Made by a program: the position numbers and the translations under genes
Notes under the pieces: generated by a model
Told to the model about the DNA's origin: nothing
The model's database searches: none
The model's input: the letters and a program-made list of their open reading frames with translations, nothing else
Source of the DNA: Lewinellaceae bacterium
GTDB lineage: Bacteria; Bacteroidota; Bacteroidia; Chitinophagales; Saprospiraceae
Assembly (NCBI GenBank): GCA_020636325.1
Contig: JACJYC010000002.1
Coordinates: 719,501-783,500 of the forward strand
DNA: 64,000 nt
Reading direction: 5' to 3'
Shown: positions 48,285 to 56,642 of the stretch, piece after piece
Position numbering within the stretch: position 1 is the first letter of the stretch
Layout of the letters: every line of letters starts with the position of its first letter

Positions 48285-50723
48285 CTATTCGCTCCGCAGG
48301 CTTTCCACCGGGTTGACGAGGGCAGCCCGGATACTCTGGAAACTGACCGTGACAAAAGCGATCAGGACAGCGAGCACGCCTGCCAGGGCAAAGATCCACC
48401 AGCTTATGCCGATCCTGTAGGCAAAATTCTGGAGCCAATGGTTCATCAGGTACCACGACAGGGGAACGGCAATGACCAGCGCCACGAGGACCAGCTTGAG
48501 AAAGTCCCGCGACAAAAGCCCTACAATGCCGGCTGTGGTAGCCCCGAGCACTTTGCGCACCCCGATCTCCTTGACCCGTTGTTGGGCCACAAAAGCGGCC
48601 AGGCCGAACAAGCCCAGGCAAGCGATCAGGATAGCGATCAGCGCAAACCCGATAAATACCCGGCCCTGGCGCTGTTCGGCTTCGTAAAGCCGGCCGTACT
48701 GCTGGTCGAGAAACTGGTAATCGAATGGGAAATCCGGCAGAAAGGTTTGCCAGGTTTTCTTGATATGATCGAGCGCTTCCGCCGTTCTGGTTCCGTCAAT
48801 TTTGATGGACAAGTCGTTGAAAAAGGTACTGTCGCGCGGAATAAAAAAGATCATGGGCAGGATATCCTGGTGGAGCGACTCAAAGTTGAAGTCCTTGTAT
48901 ACGCCGACAATCCGCGCGTCGCGGCCGCCGTATTGGATTCGTTTGCCTACGGCTTCTTCCGGCGATTGCCAGCCGATACCCCGCGCAGCCGCTTCATTGA
49001 CGATGAAGGATTCGAAGCGATCGCTGCCCTGGTCTTCGAGGTAGTTGCGGCCGGCGGCCAGTTCCAGTTCGTAAGTGGGCGCGAAAAGGTGATCGACGGT
49101 GATGAACTTGAGGTCCACTTCGCGTTGTTCCAGCGAATCGCCTTCCAGCTGGGCTTTGGCGGACCCGTAACTGTCGAGCAACCGGGTTGAGGGCAATCGG
49201 GTGCTCCGGGTAATGTTCCTGACCGCAGGATTGGCCAGCAATTCGTTGCGGAAACTTTCGTATTTGGCGGCCAGGGGCGTGTAAAAATTCATGGTAACGA
49301 TATGGTCCTTGTTCAACCCCAGCGATTTATCCTGCATAAACTTCAACTGGCGAAAGACCACCAGCGTGGCAATGATCAGGCCGGCGGATACGGCAAATTG
49401 CCCCACAACGAGTATTTTTCGCATATTCCCGCCCTTCCCTCTTTCGAAAGAGCCGCCTTTCAGCACCTGTATAGGCCGGAAACCGGAGAGGACAACAGCC
49501 GGATACAGACCGGCCAGCAAACCGGTAATAACCGCCATGCCGAGTATCGCTAAAGGCAATGTCAACCACATGCTATGGGTGATCTGGAGCTCCTGCCCCA
49601 AAAGCGAATTGATGAACGGCAGCACCAATAGCGCCAGACCGGTGGCCAGCACCGTGGAAACCAGGACCAAAACCACAGCTTCCGTCAGGAACTGGGCTGC
49701 GATTTCCTTTCGGAATGCACCTACGGTTTTCCGGATGCCGATTTCCTTTGCCCGGGTCATTGACCGGGCGGTCGACAGGTTCATATAGTTGATGCAGGCG
49801 ATAAATAACACAAAGAGGGCTATGACGGCAAAAATATAAACCCGGCTGATGTCGCCGTTCTCCTCAATTTCCGAATCCAGGTGCGAACGAAGGTGGATAT
49901 CCGTGAGCGGTTGCAGGTGCAGGCTTGTCCGGTCAGAGGGCTTGGATGTATTATTCGCGGAATTGGAGCGCGGCATATTCTTGTCCAGAAATGCCGGAAA
50001 CTGCGCCTCCAGCCGGTCCGCCGGATATCCTTTCGGCAGCAATAAGAAAGTAGAGAAAGCATTGTTGCTCCAGTTGGTCCGCAGCTGTTCCTCTCCATAT
50101 ATCAGGGTATCCCTGAGCGTGGCGAAAGAAGCCAGCATGTCCGGATGAAAATGGGAATTGTAGGGAAAATCCTTGAATACGCCTGTGATTTTAAACAGGA
50201 ACCTGCCGTCGAGCCTGAGGGTCTGGTCAACCGGGTCGGCGCCGTTGAAGTATTTTTTTGCCGTAGTTTCGCTGAGCATCAGGGCATAAGGCTCATTCAG
50301 CGCCGTTTCCGGGCTGCCGGAGACCAGCGGGACGGTGAATATTTTCAGGAAATTCGGTTCGGCCACGAACAGTTGATCCTCGATGAAGAGCTGTTCGTCT
50401 TTGCGGAAAGTGCCGGTATACTGAAAAAGCCGGGTAGTCTCCTCGATGTCGGGAAAATCATTTTTCAACAAAGGCGCAACAGGCGGCGCCACGTGGCCCA
50501 GGTGAAGGGACATGGAGCCGTCCCGGTTGAAAAACTCCCGGCTTAACCGCCAGATCCGGTCCGCATTGGCGTTATACCGGTCGAAACTCAGTTCATTCCA
50601 GATATAAAATCCGATCACGGTGCAACAGGTGAGTCCAACCGTCAGGCCAAACAGGTTGATAAAGCTGTATCCTCTGTTTTTAAGCAGGTTGCGGAAGGCA
50701 ATTTTGAAATAATTGCTGATCAT
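48285..50723 (-). CDS. FtsX/MacB-family ABC transporter permease (array member 1)
   Basis: About 812 residues, an ADOP-type permease: N-terminal IAFRNLLKNRGYSFINLFGL with the first membrane helix, a MacB-like periplasmic domain, an FtsX domain with about three helices (VIALFVLFIACINYMNLSTA), a second MacB-like domain, and a final FtsX domain with LIAILIACLGLFGLAAFVAQ. It ends AALVNPVESLRSE, the ending shared by most of this array. Such permeases work with a separate ATPase, but none is present. It is the last permease of the array, before a 107-bp gap to the retropepsin gene. The ORF extends to 50747 via TTG; ATG 50723 is the likely start. Confidence 0.92.
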   Translation of the reverse strand: MISNYFKIAFRNLLKNRGYSFINLFGLTVGLTCCTVIGFYIWNELSFDRYNANADRIWRLSREFFNRDGSMSLHLGHVAPPVAPLLKNDFPDIEETTRLFQYTGTFRKDEQLFIEDQLFVAEPNFLKIFTVPLVSGSPETALNEPYALMLSETTAKKYFNGADPVDQTLRLDGRFLFKITGVFKDFPYNSHFHPDMLASFATLRDTLIYGEEQLRTNWSNNAFSTFLLLPKGYPADRLEAQFPAFLDKNMPRSNSANNTSKPSDRTSLHLQPLTDIHLRSHLDSEIEENGDISRVYIFAVIALFVLFIACINYMNLSTARSMTRAKEIGIRKTVGAFRKEIAAQFLTEAVVLVLVSTVLATGLALLVLPFINSLLGQELQITHSMWLTLPLAILGMAVITGLLAGLYPAVVLSGFRPIQVLKGGSFERGKGGNMRKILVVGQFAVSAGLIIATLVVFRQLKFMQDKSLGLNKDHIVTMNFYTPLAAKYESFRNELLANPAVRNITRSTRLPSTRLLDSYGSAKAQLEGDSLEQREVDLKFITVDHLFAPTYELELAAGRNYLEDQGSDRFESFIVNEAAARGIGWQSPEEAVGKRIQYGGRDARIVGVYKDFNFESLHQDILPMIFFIPRDSTFFNDLSIKIDGTRTAEALDHIKKTWQTFLPDFPFDYQFLDQQYGRLYEAEQRQGRVFIGFALIAILIACLGLFGLAAFVAQQRVKEIGVRKVLGATTAGIVGLLSRDFLKLVLVALVIAVPLSWYLMNHWLQNFAYRIGISWWIFALAGVLAVLIAFVTVSFQSIRAALVNPVESLRSE

Positions 50724-50792
50724 GGTCAATCGGATTTCATTCAACAAAAAAGCGCCTTTTTAATTCAACGCAATGGCCGTATCACGCTACTT

Positions 50793-53225
50793 CTATTCGC
50801 TTCTCAGGCTTTTTATGGGGTTGGCCAGCGCTGCGCGGACCGCCTGGTAACTCACCGTCAGAAACGCGACCAGCACAGCCATCAATCCGGCAAAAACAAA
50901 TACCCACCAGCCGATGCTGATGTGGTAGACGAAGTTGTTCAACCACGTATTCATGGCGTACCAGGCGATGGGTGTAGCCAGTACCAGCGCGATCATGACC
51001 AGTTTCAGGAAATCCCTGGACAACAGGGCCAGGATGCCGGATACGGTAGCGCCCAGTACCTTTCGGATGCCGATCTCCTTGACGCGCTGCTCGGCGGCAT
51101 GGGTAGCCAGGCCGAATAAACCCAGGCAGGAGATCAGGATGGCCAGAAAGCCGAAGCCCCGGCAGGTAGCTGAGAGGCGGTTGTCGTCCTGATAGAACCG
51201 GGCAATACGCTCATCCAGGAACCTTCCGGAAAAGATCTGTTCCGGCAACACCTCGTCAAAGGCGGATTTTATGGCGGCGGTCGTTGAGGTGATATTGTCC
51301 GGCCTGATCTTTATCCCGGCTTCCCAGTAAAACTCCTTGCGGGTGCTCATCAGGAGCGGTTCGTGTTCCTGGCGCAGGGAATGGGTGTGAAAGTCTTCCG
51401 CAACCCCGGAGATCCGCAGCATCCTCCTGCCGCCGAGCCGGATATTCTGGCCCACCACTTCTTCGGGGTCGGCAATGCCGAGCTTGCGCAGCAAGGTCAT
51501 ATTGACCACGGCTTCCCGCATGGTATCCGAAGGCGCCATCCATTTGCCTGCCAGCAGTTTGATGCCGTAAGTTTTCTGGTAATCGGCGTCGCAAAATTTC
51601 AGGTCGATATTGAACGGTTCGTCCTCAGGGTGTGTGCCGTACCGGAAATTGGACGACCAGGTGTTGCCCGAAAAGGGTTGATCGCTGTTCAGGCTGACCA
51701 ACTCAATTGCGGGTATCTGAAGCAAGCGCTGTTTGAGCGCTTCCTGCCGGGCAATGCTGGCGCTGTCCGAATTGAAGGAAAAAGTATAGACGAGCTCCTT
51801 GTTGAACCCGAGGTCCCGCGATCGGATATAATCCAGCTGCAGGATGGTGATCATGGCGCCGATGATCAATCCCTGGGCGATCATGAACTGCAAAACGACC
51901 AGCGATTTGCGGAGGGCGGCCCCGCCTGCGCGACCCTGGGTGACATTTTTCCGGATGGCCTTGACCGGCTCGTACCCCGCCAGGGAAATGGACGGATAAA
52001 GGCCGGCCAGCAACGTGACCAGAACGGCCGTTAATCCCAGAAAACCCCATACCATCGGGTTGGACAGAAAAGGCAACTGGTCGGGTACATCCGATACGCG
52101 TTTGAGCAGCGGCGCGCTGAAATAGGCGATCCCCGCACCCAGCAACACCGAAATGCCTACGATAAGGCCGGTTTCGCTCATAAACTGGGAGATGAGTTGC
52201 CCTTGTCGGCCGCCCAGGGTTTTGCGGACGCCCACCTCTTTTGCCCGCAACGAGGACTGTGCCGTGGCCAGGTTGATAAAGTTGAAGCAGGCCATGATCA
52301 GGATCAAAACCCCGATGGAACCCAGCACCTTCAACCGGCTTTTGGTGATGATATGCGACCCCGAGTGGCCCAGGTTCTCGTTGTAATGCAGGTCGGAGAG
52401 GGGTTGCAGGATGTGGTGCCGGGTCTGTTGGCCGGTTCGGTTGCTGTATTCTTTTTCGCCCACCTTTGCCAGTACGGCGTTTGCCGCATCCATCTGGCCG
52501 GGATCGCTGAGCAGGGCATATACCTGGTTGTTACTGCTGCAACTGCCCCATTCCGATTGATAGAAAAACAGGGCGGCATTGGCCTTCAGGGTCGGATAGG
52601 AAATGAAATACATCAGCGGGAAGTCGCAGTTTTCCGGCAAATCGGCCACGACCCCTTTGACCGTAACCGGCACGATATTATCCACCAGAACAGTTTGCCC
52701 CACGGCTTTTTCCCAGTTGTCGAAGCACTTTTCCGCCCAGGTTCGGTTCAGGACAATGGTATTCGGTTCGGCCAGTGCTGTAGCCGGATCGCCGGCCAGC
52801 CAATTGAGGTCAAACACTTTGAAGAAGGCGGGATCAGCAAAAAAACCGAGTTCCGGAGACGAAATGCCGAATTTTTTGAGTGGAGGTCCGCCGGCCGGAT
52901 TCGGGATGGTAACGGACGACCAGACTTCCCTGACCCGCGCCATGGCCTCAAACTGGCTGACCGTGCTTTCCATTGCATCCATGGCCGGTATCGGGGTGCA
53001 TACGGTGTAAACCTCCCCTTCCTCGGGCGTTTTGTCTATAGCCACTACCCGGGTTATCCGATTATAATTGGCGAAATTCTTATTGAAACTCAGCTCGTAA
53101 CTGACCATCCGGAAAATGAGCAAAGCTGCAGCGATACCTACAGCCAGCCCTACCACATTGACAGCGGCATAAATTTTGTTCTTGCGCAATGAGCGCCACG
53201 CGATTTTCAGGTGATTGAACAGCAT
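50793..53225 (-). CDS. FtsX/MacB-family ABC transporter permease (array member 2)
   Basis: An 810-residue permease with the same plan as its neighbours: IAWRSLRKNKIYAAVNVVGL then the first helix, a MacB_PCD-like domain, FtsX helices around GVLILIMACFNFINLATAQ, a second periplasmic domain, and the final FtsX with FGFLAILISCLGLFGLATHA. VKEIGIRKVLGATVSGILAL is the usual cytoplasmic coupling segment. Ends ALANPIKSLRSE. It begins 10 bp after the stop of member 3, so they are translated from one mRNA. Confidence 0.93.
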   Translation of the reverse strand: MLFNHLKIAWRSLRKNKIYAAVNVVGLAVGIAAALLIFRMVSYELSFNKNFANYNRITRVVAIDKTPEEGEVYTVCTPIPAMDAMESTVSQFEAMARVREVWSSVTIPNPAGGPPLKKFGISSPELGFFADPAFFKVFDLNWLAGDPATALAEPNTIVLNRTWAEKCFDNWEKAVGQTVLVDNIVPVTVKGVVADLPENCDFPLMYFISYPTLKANAALFFYQSEWGSCSSNNQVYALLSDPGQMDAANAVLAKVGEKEYSNRTGQQTRHHILQPLSDLHYNENLGHSGSHIITKSRLKVLGSIGVLILIMACFNFINLATAQSSLRAKEVGVRKTLGGRQGQLISQFMSETGLIVGISVLLGAGIAYFSAPLLKRVSDVPDQLPFLSNPMVWGFLGLTAVLVTLLAGLYPSISLAGYEPVKAIRKNVTQGRAGGAALRKSLVVLQFMIAQGLIIGAMITILQLDYIRSRDLGFNKELVYTFSFNSDSASIARQEALKQRLLQIPAIELVSLNSDQPFSGNTWSSNFRYGTHPEDEPFNIDLKFCDADYQKTYGIKLLAGKWMAPSDTMREAVVNMTLLRKLGIADPEEVVGQNIRLGGRRMLRISGVAEDFHTHSLRQEHEPLLMSTRKEFYWEAGIKIRPDNITSTTAAIKSAFDEVLPEQIFSGRFLDERIARFYQDDNRLSATCRGFGFLAILISCLGLFGLATHAAEQRVKEIGIRKVLGATVSGILALLSRDFLKLVMIALVLATPIAWYAMNTWLNNFVYHISIGWWVFVFAGLMAVLVAFLTVSYQAVRAALANPIKSLRSE

Positions 53226-53235
53226 AGGTTTATGG

Positions 53236-55608
53236 TTATTCGCTTCTTAAAGACCTGGCCGGGTTGGCCAGTGCTGCGCGGATGCTTTGAAAGCTGACCG
53301 TAAACAAGGTGACGGCTACGGCCAATACGCCGGCCATGACAAATACCCACCATTGAAGGCCGATGCGATACGTATAAGAAGCCAGCCAACCGCTGAGGTA
53401 GTACCAGGCCACCGGAACAGCCACAAAACAGGAAATGAACACCAGGCCGATAAAGTCTTTGGACAACATGGCCCACAAATTGGTCAGGGAAGCGCCCAGC
53501 ACTTTCCGGATGCCGATTTCCTTGGTGCGCTGTTCGGCCACGTAAGCCGACAATCCGAACAGCCCGAGACAGGAAATGAAGATGGCCAATACGGCAAAAA
53601 CCCGCGCCAGCTTGCCGATCCGTTCTTCCGACCGGAATTTGGCGTCGTATTCATCATCGGCAAATTTGTAATCGAAAGGCGCATCGGGATCAAGCTTTTT
53701 AAAAACGGTTTCCACTTTCTTCAGCGCATCCTGTACAGGCACGCCCGGCGTAAGCTTTACATTGAAAATGCTGGCCCATTCATAATCGATCGAAAATATC
53801 GTCGGGACCGTCGGGTTGTATGGCGATTGCATGACCATGTCCTTGACTACGCCGATGACCTGGTAGGGTTTGTCGTTCTTGCGAATGGTCTTTCCGACTA
53901 TATTGTCCAGTCCGGTCAGTTCTACGGCCGCCTCATTGAGGATGAATGCAGCCGTATCCGTAGCGAAATCCCTGGAAAAATCACGGCCCTGGAGGACTTC
54001 CCATCCGACAGACTTCCCGAAATCATGGGAGCAAGCCACGATGCCGAAAAGCGGCAGGGTATTCGGATCCTTGCCCTCCCAGTCGAACCCGATCTGGTTG
54101 GACCAGATGCCCGTAGTGGGGCTCGAAGACTGGCTCATTTCGTATACTGCGCCGGTTTTCAACAGGTCATCCCTCAGGACGTCGTATTTGCCGTACAAAC
54201 CGGTACTCACGTTGAATTGCAGCAAACCTTCCCGGTCATAACCAACCGGCCGGTTTTTGGCATACTGGATCTGGTTGAACACGATCATGGTGCCGATGAT
54301 CAGTACGATCGAGACGGTAAACTGGACAACAACCAGGATCTTCCGTGGCAATGCAGCCCAGCGCCCCGTCCGGAACACGCCTTTCAGGATCTTTATCGGC
54401 CGGAAAGAAGACAGGTAAAAAGCCGGGTAGCTTCCCGCCAGCAAGCCTGTGATCAGGGCAAAACCCAGCGCAAGGAGGATAAAAACCGGGTTGGTGAAGG
54501 GGATCTTGATCTGTTTGTCAGCCAGTTCGTTGAACCAGGGCAATGCCAGCCGGACCAGCCCGACGGAAAGGACCAGGGCAAGCGCGGCCACCAGGATCGA
54601 CTCTGTTAAAAACTGCCCGACCAGGTGCTTGCGCAGGGATCCTACGGTTTTGCGGACGCCCACCTCCTTGGCGCGCTTTTCCGAACGCGCCGTACTCAGG
54701 TTCATGAAATTGATGCAGGCCAGCAACAGGACAAATACCCCGATGATGCCGAATAACCACACGAACTGGATGCGCCCGCCTATGTTCTTGCCGTCCTTGA
54801 AATTGGAATACAAATGCCACTTATCCATCGGGTGCAGAAATAACTGCGGATTCCCATCCTTGTTGTGGTCCTTTTCCACATTGACGATCTTGCCGGAGAC
54901 CTGCGCCATTCCGGCATTGTCAGCCATTTCGGCAAAAATCTGGAAGGAATGATTACCCCATTGCTCCTGGCTGTTCCGGATCCACGGCTCCTGGGTCAGG
55001 TACAGCGACCAGGGGAGGTAGAACTTGACCGGGAAAAAGGTGGAGTTATAGGGCAGGTCCCTGAACACTCCGGTGACCAGAGCATCCGCTTTTTGATCGA
55101 CCCGGATGACCTTGTTCATAGGGTCTTCATCCCCAAATAGGGTTTTGGCCAGGGTTTCGGACAGCAGTATCGAGCCAGGGTCCTTCAATGCGTTTTCCAG
55201 GCTGCCGGTCTTCATGTCCAGCATCAGCATGCCCGGCAGCATCGGTTCGGCGTACATGCCTTCGTTCAGGATCTTTTTGTCTCCGTAGGTCAAAAGATGT
55301 TCAAAATTCCAGGACCCCAGCGAGACGTTTTTGAAGTCCGCCGAAAAATCGGTCCGAAGCGCATTGGCTACAGGTATGGACATGGCTTGCCCTGAGCCGA
55401 TATTTTCGTTGAACTGCTGGTGGATCCACAATTGCGCCAGGCGGTCGTGATTTTTGTGGAAATGGTTGAACGTGAGTTCATCATAGATCCACAGGCCGAT
55501 CATCATGGCCACGGCCATGCCGATGGCGAGCCCGGAAATGTTGATAAAGCTGAACCCCTTGCTTTTAAGCAGGTTGCGCCAGGCGAGTTTCAGATAGTTT
55601 GCAAGCAT
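53236..55608 (-). CDS. FtsX/MacB-family ABC transporter permease (array member 3)
   Basis: A 790-residue permease: LAWRNLLKSKGFSFINISGL and first helix, MacB_PCD-like domain, FtsX helices near FGIIGVFVLLLACINFMNLS, second periplasmic domain with WASIFNVKLTPGVPVQDAL, and the last FtsX with FAVLAIFISCLGLFGLSAYV. Coupling segment TKEIGIRKVLGASLTNLWA. Ends ALANPARSLRSE. It starts 12 bp after the DUF4097 gene and ends 10 bp before member 2. No ATPase gene is nearby. Confidence 0.93.
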   Translation of the reverse strand: MLANYLKLAWRNLLKSKGFSFINISGLAIGMAVAMMIGLWIYDELTFNHFHKNHDRLAQLWIHQQFNENIGSGQAMSIPVANALRTDFSADFKNVSLGSWNFEHLLTYGDKKILNEGMYAEPMLPGMLMLDMKTGSLENALKDPGSILLSETLAKTLFGDEDPMNKVIRVDQKADALVTGVFRDLPYNSTFFPVKFYLPWSLYLTQEPWIRNSQEQWGNHSFQIFAEMADNAGMAQVSGKIVNVEKDHNKDGNPQLFLHPMDKWHLYSNFKDGKNIGGRIQFVWLFGIIGVFVLLLACINFMNLSTARSEKRAKEVGVRKTVGSLRKHLVGQFLTESILVAALALVLSVGLVRLALPWFNELADKQIKIPFTNPVFILLALGFALITGLLAGSYPAFYLSSFRPIKILKGVFRTGRWAALPRKILVVVQFTVSIVLIIGTMIVFNQIQYAKNRPVGYDREGLLQFNVSTGLYGKYDVLRDDLLKTGAVYEMSQSSSPTTGIWSNQIGFDWEGKDPNTLPLFGIVACSHDFGKSVGWEVLQGRDFSRDFATDTAAFILNEAAVELTGLDNIVGKTIRKNDKPYQVIGVVKDMVMQSPYNPTVPTIFSIDYEWASIFNVKLTPGVPVQDALKKVETVFKKLDPDAPFDYKFADDEYDAKFRSEERIGKLARVFAVLAIFISCLGLFGLSAYVAEQRTKEIGIRKVLGASLTNLWAMLSKDFIGLVFISCFVAVPVAWYYLSGWLASYTYRIGLQWWVFVMAGVLAVAVTLFTVSFQSIRAALANPARSLRSE

Positions 55609-55620
55609 GGTGCAGCGGGT

Positions 55621-56535
55621 TTATTTGTTCTGAACGGAAGCTTTTCCAGTGCCGGTTGATACGGTGATCTCGACCGCTGAATCGCCGAATTTCCTGGTCT
55701 TTTTCAGGGTGTTGTCATAGCGGCCTGAGCCTTCTGTTTCCTCCTTGTCAAACCCGAACGGCGCTTCGATCTTGCCGCTGTCTTTACCGCATTTCATGAC
55801 GAGGGTCCCGTCGAAGTTGTAGCCGTTAAAATTCAGCCGGGAATTATCGGTACCGGAATTCAGGGCGAGGTCGCCTTTGATCGGGCTGCCGAGACTGAGC
55901 GATACGTTGCCGGTGCCGGAGTTCAGCCCGGAATCGCCGGTAATGGATACGTTATCCGCCATGACATTGCCGGTGCCGCTGTTGGCGGAAATGGCGCCGG
56001 ACACTTTGGCGAGCTTTACATTGCCGGTTCCGGAATTCAGGTTGAAATTGCCGTCCGAGTCCTGGATCTCGATGTTGCCGGTTCCGCTGTTCAGATGAAT
56101 TTTACCCTTGACATCAGCCAGATGAAAACCGCCGGTGCCGCTATTGGCTTCCAGTTCGCCGGCGTATCCGTTGATATGGGATTCGCCTGCGCCGATATTG
56201 ACCGTTAGGTCGGTGCTAGCCGGCAGTTTCAGGGTCCATTCGCTCTTTTCTTTTTTATTGCCCTTCCAGGAGGATTTTTCATTGATGGAGAGTTTGCCGC
56301 CGTTTGTTTTTAATTCCACATCCACTTCATCATCATTGTACTTGCCCTTGACCTCTACGCGGCCTGAGGTGCTTTTTTCGACGGTAAGATCGCCATAACC
56401 GATATTGATCTTTACAACCTCAATATTTTCAAAAGATTGCTGTATGGAACCTTGTTGCCCTGAAGCGGAAGAACCGGCAAGCAGCAAAAAAGCTGCAGAA
56501 AGGAGAAATGCATGTCGGGTGATGAAGGATTTCAT
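55621..56535 (-). CDS. exported DUF4097-type beta-repeat protein
   Basis: A 304-residue secreted protein (leader LLSAAFLLLAGSSASGQQ) built of short beta-strand repeats of the DUF4097/putative auto-adhesin kind. Five or more units carry a strikingly regular LNSGTGN or ANSGTGN motif (LEANSGTGGFHLADVKGKI, IHLNSGTGNIEIQDSDGNF, NLNSGTGNVKLAKVSGAI, SANSGTGNVMADNVSI, GLNSGTGNVSLSLGSPI), each about 19-22 residues, forming a likely beta-helix or beta-roll. It sits inside the permease array, 12 bp from member 3, so it is likely part of the same system, possibly a periplasmic sensor or accessory. DUF4097 proteins often accompany envelope-stress operons. Confidence 0.82.
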   Translation of the reverse strand: MKSFITRHAFLLSAAFLLLAGSSASGQQGSIQQSFENIEVVKINIGYGDLTVEKSTSGRVEVKGKYNDDEVDVELKTNGGKLSINEKSSWKGNKKEKSEWTLKLPASTDLTVNIGAGESHINGYAGELEANSGTGGFHLADVKGKIHLNSGTGNIEIQDSDGNFNLNSGTGNVKLAKVSGAISANSGTGNVMADNVSITGDSGLNSGTGNVSLSLGSPIKGDLALNSGTDNSRLNFNGYNFDGTLVMKCGKDSGKIEAPFGFDKEETEGSGRYDNTLKKTRKFGDSAVEITVSTGTGKASVQNK

Positions 56536-56642
56536 AATGATTGGTTTTGAAAATTCAGGAAATTTAATTCAAACCTGGTACAAACAGGCGATCATTTGCT
56601 TTTAAAAGATGCCGCGGGACGAAAAGGGCTGCACATCAGGCG

